Positions 48,601 through 60,600 of a stretch of 64,000 nt of DNA are shown here, piece by piece. The DNA is from Chlorocebus sabaeus (Eukaryota; Chordata; Mammalia; Primates; Cercopithecidae): contig NC_132910.1 in NCBI RefSeq assembly GCF_047675955.1, forward strand, positions 91,414,923-91,478,922, read 5' to 3'. Under the pieces are notes generated by a model. It searched no databases and was not told where the DNA came from. It worked only from the letters and a program-made list of their open reading frames with translations. Positions within the stretch are counted from its first letter, which is position 1. The number at the start of each line of letters is the position of its first letter. The translations under genes were made by a program, and so were the position numbers.

Positions 48601-51600
48601 TTCCAGGGCTGCTTTTTCTTCCTTTCCTTCTTGCTCTAGTATTCCTTTTGTTTGTGGTATACATATGTCGGTTTTTTTATACTCTGTATCTTTATATTTC
48701 TTCTGTGGTAGTTAACATATTTTTACTAAAGGCAGAGTGCTATTTTGAAAAAGTTTTTTTTTTTTGCAATAATTGATAACATACATAATGAAAGTAAAAC
48801 TTATGAGACATTTAGTTTATTACTCTTAAGAATCACTTGCTCAATTTATAGAACTCCTAAACAATAAGAAATTTGGGGGAAAAAGTTGAAGGAAATCAAT
48901 TTTCTTTACCTTTACTTTTCTTGGCCAACAAAATGAAGTAATTAATGCTATTGGCACTCCTGCTGTTATGAGATAAATCAACCAAAGCCATGGGTGCCCT
49001 TCAGCAGCTGCCATTAACTGTTTTAATACACCAGGCTATAGATGAGATAAGCACAAAAATGCAATTCAAATTTTACAAACCTTTACTGGGTAACACAAGA
49101 TACAAAAAACTTATTTACTCAGGCATTTTACATTAACGAGTGATGAACTTGTAAGTAAGTTTCATTTTCCCACCTTATACTTTGTAAAGTCTAATTTAAT
49201 TATTAGCATGCATCACTGAGTGAGACTTGATAGCAGAAGATATGTTATGACAAAAATGGAAACTTCTAACATACTAGCAAGAAAAATGGTAATTTTCCTT
49301 TTTGGTAAATTTCAGAATAGAACTACCTTTTATGGATGTATTACCTGGTTTATTTGAAGTGATCATTCATTCTGTACTTTTAAAGAACTTATTAAAATCA
49401 TACCTCAGAATTGTTTTCTTTTTTATATAAACACATGTCACATACAAGACCCTCAATAAGGATATTATTTCTCTTATTAAAATAAAATTTAAAAAATCAA
49501 ATGTTTTAGGTACAAGAGGTTCAAAACGAGAATCCCTCTTTACCTACTCTTTTGAAGGTTTTTCGCTAGTGACCCAAGGAACCAAATGTAAGGTAAGAAT
49601 TTTTCTTTATAGCAACTGAATTTAAAGATATATTTTCTAAGATGCAGTGTGTTGAAATATTTAGCTTAACCTTTTCTAAACAGTGTCAAAGATTTCGGGA
49701 AAAAACTGGAACAGAATTTAATAATGTTAAAATATAAATTATTTGTACATTCCTCTAACTAAAAAATAGTTAAAATAAATAAACAGTAATATTTAGATTA
49801 TCATTATCACTTAGGTCTTGAATTGGCAAGATGACAAAGATATTAAGTAATCTTCTTCTATAAACAGTAAATAAGCATTAAATCCCATTAGAGATATTAT
49901 AATTCAATGAATAAAATGAGGACTTACATATGCATATGTAGTTCATAATGAAGTAACATAAAAAGCAAAATATTTTATCTGCATAAACTTATTCAAACAC
50001 ATTTCCTTGGCATTTAGTAATTATTGCACATTTATTTGCCTTTAAAAGAGCCATTTGAATAACCTACAACCAAGACCAAATCTTACTATCATTATTCATA
50101 GTTATATCACTACTGCTATTGGTCAACACCATACCTCATTAGCATTTGCTATCATTATTTTCCATCTCCAACCATCTGCAGCCCAGTGATCTGCTACTTC
50201 CTTTTCCGAACAGATAATAAAATTATCAAAGTAGATATCAGAGGTCATAGACCAAAGCTCTAAACCAAGAGCACTAAAAGAAGTCAGAAGAAATGGATGA
50301 TCATCTTCGAAATAATCTGGATTAGGAATTTTTCGAGGACTCCAGATTCCCTGGAAGAAAAAGTAATTGAAGACATTTTCAAATAAAATAACTTCATTAT
50401 AAATGCTGCTTAATAAATAGCTGCTGTTGAATGAAATTCACAATGCTAACTGGAAAAAAGAAAACTTTAACTGATATTAATTCATTAGTAACATACTGGA
50501 AATAAAATCTTGTTTCTTTTTGCTGTGTACACGATGTTTCCTATGAGGGATAATGATTTTAAATTCTGCAAAAAAAGGAAAAGGGAAAATCCAACATAAA
50601 CAGAAATGTGAATAAATTTCACAATTTGTCTATTTTAGACAAATTTTTAGATTTAGTAAAATTCATTGCAAAATGTTACTCAAGTTGTCCAAATCAGAAA
50701 GATTATTGTATAGCAAAAATGGAGTTACTCCATTTAACATATACCCATGACAGATATCATTAATCAGGTATGGTTGAATCTCAGCACAACTACTCAACAT
50801 AAAATTTCCATTAGATCTTAAATGATTAAACTGTCAATTAAATCAAATACATTCAACAATATCATTGCTCATTGAGTCACTCCGCCATCACATGTATGTA
50901 TTCTGGACCAGGCACTATGCCAAATGATGGAGACATACATGGTTCTTGTATTAGGGAGTTTAAAGTAGAATAAAAGAGACAGACATTAAACAATATTTAC
51001 CAAAAGAAATATTTTGTGTTAAATGCTTTTAATAAAAACTCAGTGAGTAATTAGAATATGAAACTGTATATATATATAATGTTAGAACGTGTCCATAAAT
51101 AATTACAAAGATAAAACTAGAGGGTTAAGTGGATAACATAGAAACTTTTAATATAAAAAGCTAAGTACACTCAAAAGATGTCTGATTGATATCAGAAAAA
51201 AATCAGGGCCGGGCTCGGTGGCTTACTTCTCTAACCCGAGCACTTTGGGAGGCCGAGGTGGGCAGATCACGAGGTCAGGAGTTAAGGAGACCAGTCTGGC
51301 CAACATGGTGAAATCCCGTCTCCACTAAAAATACAAAAATTAGCCAGGTGTGCTGGGGCGCACCTGTAATCTCAGCTACTTGGGAGGCTGAAGCAGGAGA
51401 ATCGCTTGAGCCCGGGAGGCAGAGGTTGCAGTGAGCCAAGATCGCACCAGGGGTTTTTTTTTTTTCCTTTTTTTTCTTTTTCTTTCTTTTTTTTTTTTTT
51501 TTCTGAGTCTTACTCTGTTGCCAGGCTGGAGTGCAGTGGCGCGATCTCAGCTCACTGCAATCTCCACCTCCAGGGTTCAAGAGATTCCCCTGCCTCAGCC

Positions 51601-54600
51601 TCCCGAGTAGCTGGGACTACAGGTGTGCACCACCACGCCCGGCTAATTTTTTGTATTTTTAGTGGAGACGGGGTTTCATCATGTTGGCCAGGGTGGTCTC
51701 CATCTCCTGACCTCATGATCCGCCCGCCTCAGACTCCCAAAGTGCTGGGATTACAGGCGTGAGCCACTGTGCCCGGCCAAAAATCAGAATTTTAATAATA
51801 CTAAAGAATAAGTACACTAATTAAGCACAGGCATTAATTACTAAAATGTACAATGTGTGTCTATTTGATCAGAATTTACTTCTTATATTTACTTCTAAAA
51901 TAGAAGTTTATTTCAAAGTGAACATCAACTGATAATTCAGGAAGAATATAGTACGAAGTGATTTATTTCCCCAGAAAATTAAATAATTGATGCTCTACTT
52001 TTAAAATATAAATTAGTTGGGGTCTATTTTCTCTGACATCTTAAAAATGAAACTTCCAAAAGTTAACGTAGATAATTAGATATTTAAACAGAAAAGATCA
52101 CAACCTTTTTAACTTCACTAAAGAATTGGAACAAGCGGTTGTTACCTGGTAGTTAGGATTATCGACCAGTGGAGGTCTCCATACTCCTTTGTATTTTGGG
52201 TTATCTATCATGGGAGGTTTCCACTCACCACACCCAATCCGACATGCTGGATTAAGAATCTGAGGTGCCTCCCATTCTCCATCCATGTCTTCATTCCTTA
52301 GGATATTAAAGCAAATACAGTAACCTCAAGTCTCAGATCAGTCATATAAACTAGTAACAAAAATGCATGTAAGAAACATTTAAAATCGACATTTGAAGAT
52401 GAAAAGTGCTTACCAGTCATCAGGTTTTTCAGCATTAGGATCAGGGATAAATTTTGGTTCATCATCAAGCCAGCCAGCAGGTTTAACAGCACTTGAATCT
52501 TCTATTTGGGCAGGTTCACTTTCATCCCTGTAAATACAATGTTTTATATTAATTACTAATTGTTCAAAAAGTTTAAAAATGCATATGTTACAACACTCAG
52601 AAGGTACCACATAAAAGTATTTCCCTCCCTTTTGTTTGTGCCTGTTATTTGTCCTCATCTACCACCCACCTAAATCTTCTGCTAACTTGCCAATTTTTGG
52701 TACATATTCCCCGTTGTGCTCTATGCATACATGCACACATGTATACATTCTTTTTTTATACAAATGATAGCATTCTATACATAATATATTAGACCTTGCT
52801 TTTGTTACTTAAAAACTCATTCATCAAATATATATTGCATGCTTACTATGTGTCAAGACTGTTCTAGGAGCTCCATTATTATTATTGTTTTTTCACTTGA
52901 GATGGAGTCTCACTCTTGTTGCCCAGGCTGGATTGCAATAGTGCGACCTTGGCTCACTGCAACCTCTGCCTTCTGGGTTCAAGCAATTTTCCTGCCTTAG
53001 CCTCCAGAGTAGCTGGGATTACAGGCACTTGCCACCACGCCCAGCTAAGTTTTTGTATTTTTAGTAGAGAGAGCCACCATGCTCATGCCTGGCTGGAGCA
53101 TATATATATATATATATATATATGCTCAAAGATAGACACATATATATATATGGCTTCATTCTTAACAGCTGCATAGTTTTCTACTTGAGGATATACCATA
53201 ATTTATTTAGCTTATGTCCTCTTGGAGGACATTTAGTGTTTCCAAAATTTTACTATTATTAATACAAACAATGCTATAGTGAATGTCCTAGAATATATGC
53301 CATTTCTTACCTGTGAAAATATAATTGTTAAGATTATAGACATTTTAAATTTTGATAGTAGCATCCAAATTACTTTCTATAATGGTTACACTCCATTTCC
53401 AGTTCTACCAGCAGCATGCAAAAGTACTTATTTTCTCCTGTCTTTGTGAAGAGTGTTACCAAACTTCTTGATTTTTGCCCATGTGATAGGTGAAAATTGG
53501 TATCTCACTGAACTTTGAATGTACATTTAGTAGCATAAGTGATATATAAAAACTATTTTTTCTTAGCTCATCACCTTTATATTAAGAAATTAGCTCTCTG
53601 TCAGCTATATGATTGAAAATAATTTTTCCTGGTTCTTGTGTGTTTTTTGAAATAGTTTAGGGAGGGTTTTTTTTTTGTTTGTTTGTTTTTTGCAATATAT
53701 ACAAATCACTTATTTTCATGTAGTTGAACTTATTTTTAAAGGATTTTTGGATTTTATATTTGGAAAGTTCTTCCCTATTCCAATATAATTTTTAAAATCC
53801 CGCTTATTTAATTCTAGTATTTTCATTTTAAAAACAACACTCAGGCTGGTGTGGTGGCTCACACCTGTAGTCCCAGCACTTTGGGAGGCTGAGGTGGGCG
53901 GATCACGAGATCAGGAATTTCAGACCAGCCTGACTAACATGGTGAAACCCCATCTCTACTACAAATACAAAAATTAGCCGGGCGTGGTGGTGCACGCCTG
54001 TAATCCCAGCTACTCAAGAGGCTGAGGCAGGAGAATTGCTTGAACCCAGAGGCAGAGGCTGTAGTGAACTGAGATCGCATCATTGCACTCCAGCCTGGGT
54101 GACAGAGTGAGACTCCGTCTCAAACAAAAACAAAAACAAAAACAAAACACTTAGTAAATTCTAAAGTATGTAAACATAAAGTACTGAACTACTAATATAA
54201 TTTTCATCATTACAGAAAGATAGACATTTTAAACAAGAGGCCACTTCATGATTTTCCAAATGAATTACAAAATAAACAGAAAAAATGAACTCTACAAATG
54301 TACAGATTTGTGTTTGCCTGATATCAATGTCATCTTGAGTCTCTGAGTGCTCAGAGCAACCAAAAGTTAAAACTTAATGGAGCATTTCTTTTAGTACTTT
54401 GTAAAACAAATTCTAACACATTTCAACAATCAGAATGAGGCAGTTATATGTGGTTTCTCTCATTTAAGGGCAAACGTACTTTTTTTTTTTGAGATACAGT
54501 CTCGCTCTGTCGCCAGGCTGGAGTGCAGTGGCACGACCTTGGCTCATTGCAGCCTCTGCCTTCCAGGTTCAAGCAATTCTCCTGCTTCAGCCTCCCAAGT

Positions 54601-57600
54601 AGCTGGGATTACAGGCACCCGCCACCATGCCCAGCTAATTTTTGTGTTTTTAGTAGAGCCGGGGTTTTGCCATGTTGGCCAAGCTGGTTTCGAACTCCTA
54701 ACCTTAGGTGATCTGCCCACCTCGGCCTCTCACATACGTACAATAAAGATCAAACTAGGACTGAAAATTAAAGCACTGGTATTTTGGATTTATGAACTTT
54801 TTTATCCACAGCAATGAAAACATAAAAAATTGAAAAATGCAACATCATTATCAATAGAAATAAAAAAATATTAACAGGGAGGGAAGTGTAAAATCTATTT
54901 TAGAATATATTTCACCCAAAATACTAAACATAAGTACTTCTGATGTTTAAAACAATAAACTTCATTGGTTGTAAACTTCACTTACATGTTGTTTCATTAC
55001 CCAGTTATGCCAAATAATGCTTTGCTACCGAATTATGTGCTTACCAGTCTTCTGGTTTGACGGCAGAAGGATCAGGAATTTTTGCTCTTTCATCCCATTC
55101 TTCAGGTTTTTTGTCACTGGGATCTTCAATTTCTTTGGGAGGGTTGATAGGAGGAACCACATCCTCGAGGAGGCTTCCTTTGTTTACAACTGTTTGATCA
55201 ACTAACACCTCAAATGTGTCATCTGGATTCATCACTAAGGACAAATTTAAATATATTATAGTTATCATTTTGATGTACACTTTAAAGATAATCTTCTAAA
55301 TAATGTAACTACCCTTAACTCCATGGGTAAAGCTTTTTTCCCAACCAGAAACAGAGGAATAACCAATGTAGTAAACCAAAATATTCTAAAATCACCAGAT
55401 ATATTTCCTAAATAAAGATAAAATTTTGTTTTAAACTGCATTTTTTACAATAAAATGCTCCATTACTTCTCAAATAAAGAATAATACCAAATAGCTCTGT
55501 TCTGGGACTCATAACAAGTCAGCTTCACTCTTTTATAGTTACAAGATACAAGCTAATCTTTTTCAGCATTTAATTTTTTTGATACAATCTTAAAGTGTTA
55601 TAACACAAACAATTCATTTATTCTGTTCTAGTTATATTTTCTCATTATTTCTACAGTTTACTTGGTGTTCCCCAAAATGCTGTTTTATTTTTCAATTATT
55701 TCATAAAGATGCTTATTATATCACATCTGATATTGAAGATGAAATGGGCATTGCCCTAGCAGACAAAATGAATGTTTCTACAACTGCAGCATTTAGGGAA
55801 ACAGATTGAAATACTTTAATCTTGGGTGGAGTTGAGACGTGAGAAAGGAAGCCGATAGGGCCATTTCAAAATGTCCTATTAGGTTCCAATATGCTCTGAT
55901 TTTGATAGTGGCCCAACAGAGCTCTACAGACATTATACTTGAGAATGGGAGAAACAACTCCTTATAATGTCCCTCACCCCCATAGCTATGCAAATTCCTA
56001 TTTACCTAAGTATATTAATATATGGCTGCTCAATGCTTTTCCTTTCGAAGTACATGCCACAACCAACACGAGGTAGAACATAACAATAATCACAACTACC
56101 TACAGGATAAAGTCTAAACTTTTTAGTCTGGCATTAAGGGCGTCTTCCTTTTTATTTTCTAGTTTTCTGTTCTTACAGCACCACTGTCACAACGTCTAAA
56201 ATGTCCTTTCACCCTACTGTCTTCCACATTCTATCTGTACTTCAAGATGAGCTCAAATATAATCTTTCCTAGCTTTGTTCCAAGTCTCTAAGCTGGAAGT
56301 AATATTGCTTGTGAACTCTTAGCTGTGCCTTATCTCTCTTTCTTATATGGCACTTTATTTTCTACCTGTGCTGTCATTATACATGTCCTATTTTCTGAAA
56401 AAGATAAGCTCCTTCAGGATGGGGTGCATGTTTGTTTTCTCGTAAAGCACTTGCCATGAATATATCAATAGTCAGCAAATATTTTTGAATACATGAATGA
56501 ATTGAAAGGGTATACCAAGGGTATAAAGATGAGTCTTCCTGTCTGTAAAGAACTTTTTAAGGTCTACATCTGGAGGTTTGGCATGTTTCTCTTCAAAAAC
56601 TCCAGTTTTGGGATGTTTATGTCTGAAGATAAAATGAAGTTTATAATCTTCTCCGCATTTATCTGGTCCAAACATAATGATATAGGATGTTCTATCATAA
56701 AAGTTTTCCTTCAAAGAGAGATGAGTGTTGGCATTAGTCCAGAATCAAAGAGTATTTAATGAATTTCTGTATTCTATCCAATGGGTAGAGTTTACAAAAA
56801 TATATTAAATGATAATTCACCAAAGAGCTAGCTATTTAATACAAGTGACAATAAAGGACGTGGAAAAACGACAAATTTTACTTGAATATAGATTTTTTAA
56901 AGTACACACTACTTCCTGAAGATGTAGGAAAGAAGCTGAAAATACTCTAGCAACATCATAATATGCTTCAATTCTCTATGTAAATCTATATTACTAATAT
57001 TTTATTGAGAGAATTGGGCATTAGAGGAAAGCATATTTATGGCCTTAAGACTAAAATTGTTACCCATTACTATTATTTAGGAAGATATCAGAAAATGACC
57101 CTCTGAGGACAAGATGAAGAGAGATTTATTCAGACATAAAAACAGACAGGGGGACATGCATTTCTCTTTATTTGGCATGGCACAGTGGTTAACAGCATGG
57201 GGTATGGAGTCAGATACTGGGGTCCAAATCCTATCACTGCCACTTAAACTAGCTGTATGTCACCATAAGTCAATTTTTTAAAGCTCTCTGTACCTCCATT
57301 TCATCACCTCTGAAGTATGGAGATGATAGTAATACCTACCTTACAAGAGTTCTCTGAGAATTAAGTGAATTAATCAGATAAAGTGCTTATAGAAATACTC
57401 AGCATTAGATTTTTTTGTCATCCTACCTTCAAGTGTTCATCTAAAACAAGAGCTTCAACATATACTACAATGGTCTCTCCTTCACTTGATCCTAATAATA
57501 ATGAGTAGTATATGAAAAAGTCTTCCATCCACATTTCATAGCTTATGTACAGACATGTGTTCTGAAAAACATACCCCTGATGTCTCATCTATTGTATTTC

Positions 57601-60600
57601 TGTTATATGCAGAAAGTCTGAAACAGCCATTTACAGGAGAAGGCTATAAGAAATATCCCCAACCTTCCAATGTTCCTAATACAACCTCTTAGAAGTATAA
57701 AGCTACTTCATCATGAAAAGTTTTAAAAATTAGTTACTTTCTATGGGTTACTAACCCCTTTTAATTTGGTTCTTTGGCCATTTTGTTTCACTGCTTTACT
57801 TTGTTATACTTCTCTAAACAAACGAGTCTTATTCTGTGAAGAAAATAACTCTAAGCTATATTTCAAAAGAATTTATAAGTACCACGAAGTTTTTGTCCTA
57901 CAGACATGGTAAACTTTTTCATGTCTGTAAAGATTATAAAATTGATGCCTTCAAGTAACACAGCTTTTTATAAAACTTGAAGGCAAATTGTAAGAGCTAT
58001 ATAAATTCACATTGAAAAAAGATATCTACAGTTCTTTTCAATTTCAGTTGAAGATAAAAATGTTCACTTTTATCAACTGTTCCTTAAAAATACTTATTAA
58101 CTTTAATAAGGTTTTCTTAAATATTAAAATATCATACCAGAATCAAATCATCAGTGTCTGCTAGGAGTTTAATGTATGCACCTCCACAATCAATACCATC
58201 TTGAAAATTTACTTCATATCTGAATAAAGGGAAAAAGAACCGTGCTACTGATAAATAAAAATTACTAATTGCTCTTTAAAATCCAATGTTATTATTTTCA
58301 ATTCATGTAAGTATAAATTTTTTTACATTATCAGAAAGCTCATATAAAGCATATCTACAACCTATAGGAAATAAGCAAAACAGTTTTCTACTACTGTAAT
58401 ACAAGACACACCATTAAAATATTAAAAATAGAATGATTACAATCAACTGCAGACAAACTAATCAATTTGTTTAAATTTTTTTCCATCAAAACTGATAAAT
58501 TAAGAATAAGATACTGTGACTAAAACTACAACAGGAGATTTCAAATTCTGACAAGGTAGGCACTATACTTATACTTTATAAACTGAAAAAACAAAGGCCA
58601 TAAGAACCACAGCTACAGCAAGATTTCTAAGAAATTGCTAATGATCTTAGATACCTAGAGTTCACTACACCTTACCATGTTAAATAAGTTGTACATTTAA
58701 TTAAATAGGTCCAGCAAAGAGATTCATAATCTCAATCAATAAGCTGGCTTTCAGACCTAAATAGCCAGGAGATATGGGAAATTTTCACTGTTTAGTATAA
58801 CAGCTAAAAGAATGAACATGAGAGTCTCTTACGAATTTACAACACAGTGTAATTCTCAGCAAAGTTTTTTAAAATGTATTGGTAATTTTTAAACGGAAAT
58901 AGCCTTGCTACAGCAATGAGGCATAGACTTACTGAAGAGATTTTTTTTTTTTGGTTAAATTAATGAATTATATGTGACAGAAATCAATGAGGAAATGGTT
59001 GTCAAACAGTAAAAACAAAAAAGGTTATGATTTCATTAAATGAATGAAAACAAAAAGACATGAAAACTAGAGAAACAACCAGAAATGATGATCATTTTAA
59101 TAAAGGATTATAGTTGTAAATGTTTCTGAAGAAATTTAGTGACAAGAAGGTAAAACATGATAGCATACAAAATTTTAACAATTTGAACTCAATTGGTGTA
59201 CCTATTTTGTATTTAAAAACAGAGGAAACAAAATTTTAAGTACCTCTGATTTGAAAGGGGTGATTTTCCCCTATACTTTGTTCCATGCTTTATTTCTTAA
59301 GCTATCTACAACAGTGGCTACATGCATGTACTTTAAAGACAAAATGACCTGAGAGTTATTCTTGATTCTGTCATTTACTCTAGTGACTCCTTGGGTAAGG
59401 GCAAGTCATTTAAGCTCTAAGTCTCTATTTGCTCATCTATAATATGCAGACATGGCCCATACTTACACCTTAAAGGATTGTTATGATGATTAAAGGATAT
59501 TATGCCCCATGAGGGGCAAATACATGTTCAAATGCTTCTATGATAATCAGAAGGAAGGTATTCTTTTGTTCTTTTTCATTTTTTAAATAGAAGACAGTTT
59601 GTTTTCCTCAAAGTCTTCTCTTTATTTTAATCAATAGCTGACAAAATTTTGTTTTTCATGGAATTTAAGTATTTGAAGACTATAAGTAGAAGACATGGTG
59701 CATGATATGACTTAAAGGTCAATGTTTTCAGGAAAAAAATTAAAAAGATTTTGCTTTATAATAGGTTATCTGAGGACAGAGCATTCTGTAAAAAGGTAAG
59801 AACTGGAAAAAATGTTTTGTACAGTGGCTTCATAAGTGTGAACATAGTTTCATTGCTCCATTATGCCTAGATTCAATCACTTTGTCCATTTCTTACACTG
59901 TAAACTTTCAGAGTTTTCAAATAATTAACTTTTACCTAGTATAAATGATTCACAATGGATTAGAGGATCAACAAAATGTTTATCATACAGCTTGACTGCT
60001 GCTAAACTTCCAGTCACAGGAAAACCAAGGACATATGCATAGTATATGGTAACCTTAATTTCTTTAGAGTATCATTTCTCAAATTGTACCATGAAATAGC
60101 AGTTATTGTTAGGTGGGAGAATAAACTTATGTGATCAAACGTGTTTGGGAAACACAGTAGTAATGCTGAAAACAGGTTTTCATGTGCAGAACTTCTCAGT
60201 CTTTAATAAGCTAACATACTTCCTTTTATAAATTTAAATTTAAATTTTATTTATTTATTTAGAGATAGTCTTGCTCTGTTGCCCATTTACTCAGGCTGCA
60301 GTGTAGTGGCGTGATCTCGGCTCACTGCAAGCCCTGCCTCCTGGGTTCATGCCATTCTCTTGCCTCAGCCTCCCGAGTAACTGGGACTACAGGCACCCAC
60401 CACCATGCCCAGCTAATTTTTTGTATTTTTAGTAGAGACGGGGTTTCACCATGTTAGACAGGATGGTCTTGATCTCCTGACCTCATGATCCACCTACCTT
60501 GGCCTCCCAAAGTGCTGGGATTACAGGTGTGAACCACCATGCCAGGCCTTTACTTCGTATTTTTTTAAGTTAGGATATTCTTCATCTTATTCATATATAC

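Larger units (their letters stand above)
45615..52145 (-). other. CLGN: CLGN introns, 3' half
   Basis: Introns 45615-46952, 47054-48542, 48703-48909, 49036-50134 and 50351-52145. They are AT-rich and mostly unique. Visible contents are an A-rich microsatellite at 46317-46347 with an A-run at 46396-46418, a TA/TG-rich spot near 47815-47850 and the fused inverted Alu pair at 51207-51778. Confidence 0.75.
52690..53800 (-). mobile_element. Probable HAL1/L1M-like LINE remnant
   Basis: Sequence of the type CAATGCTATAGTGAATGTCC, AGTTCTACCAGCAGCATGCA resembles reversed L1/HAL1 3' material. It is interrupted by the deleted Alu and the TA palindrome. Confidence 0.5.
52297..58137 (-). other. CLGN: CLGN introns, middle
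   Basis: Introns 52297-52413, 52528-55044, 55235-56515 and 56709-58137. The 52528-55044 intron holds LINE-like sequence, a deleted Alu, a TA palindrome and two more Alus. 55235-56515 holds an L2 copy near 56075-56506. 56709-58137 holds a MIR near 57175-57410. Confidence 0.75.

Noticed and set aside
48432..48776. 114-codon plus-strand ORF
   Set aside because: It is antisense to a real CLGN exon (48543-48702), whose minus-strand frame and splice sites are clear.
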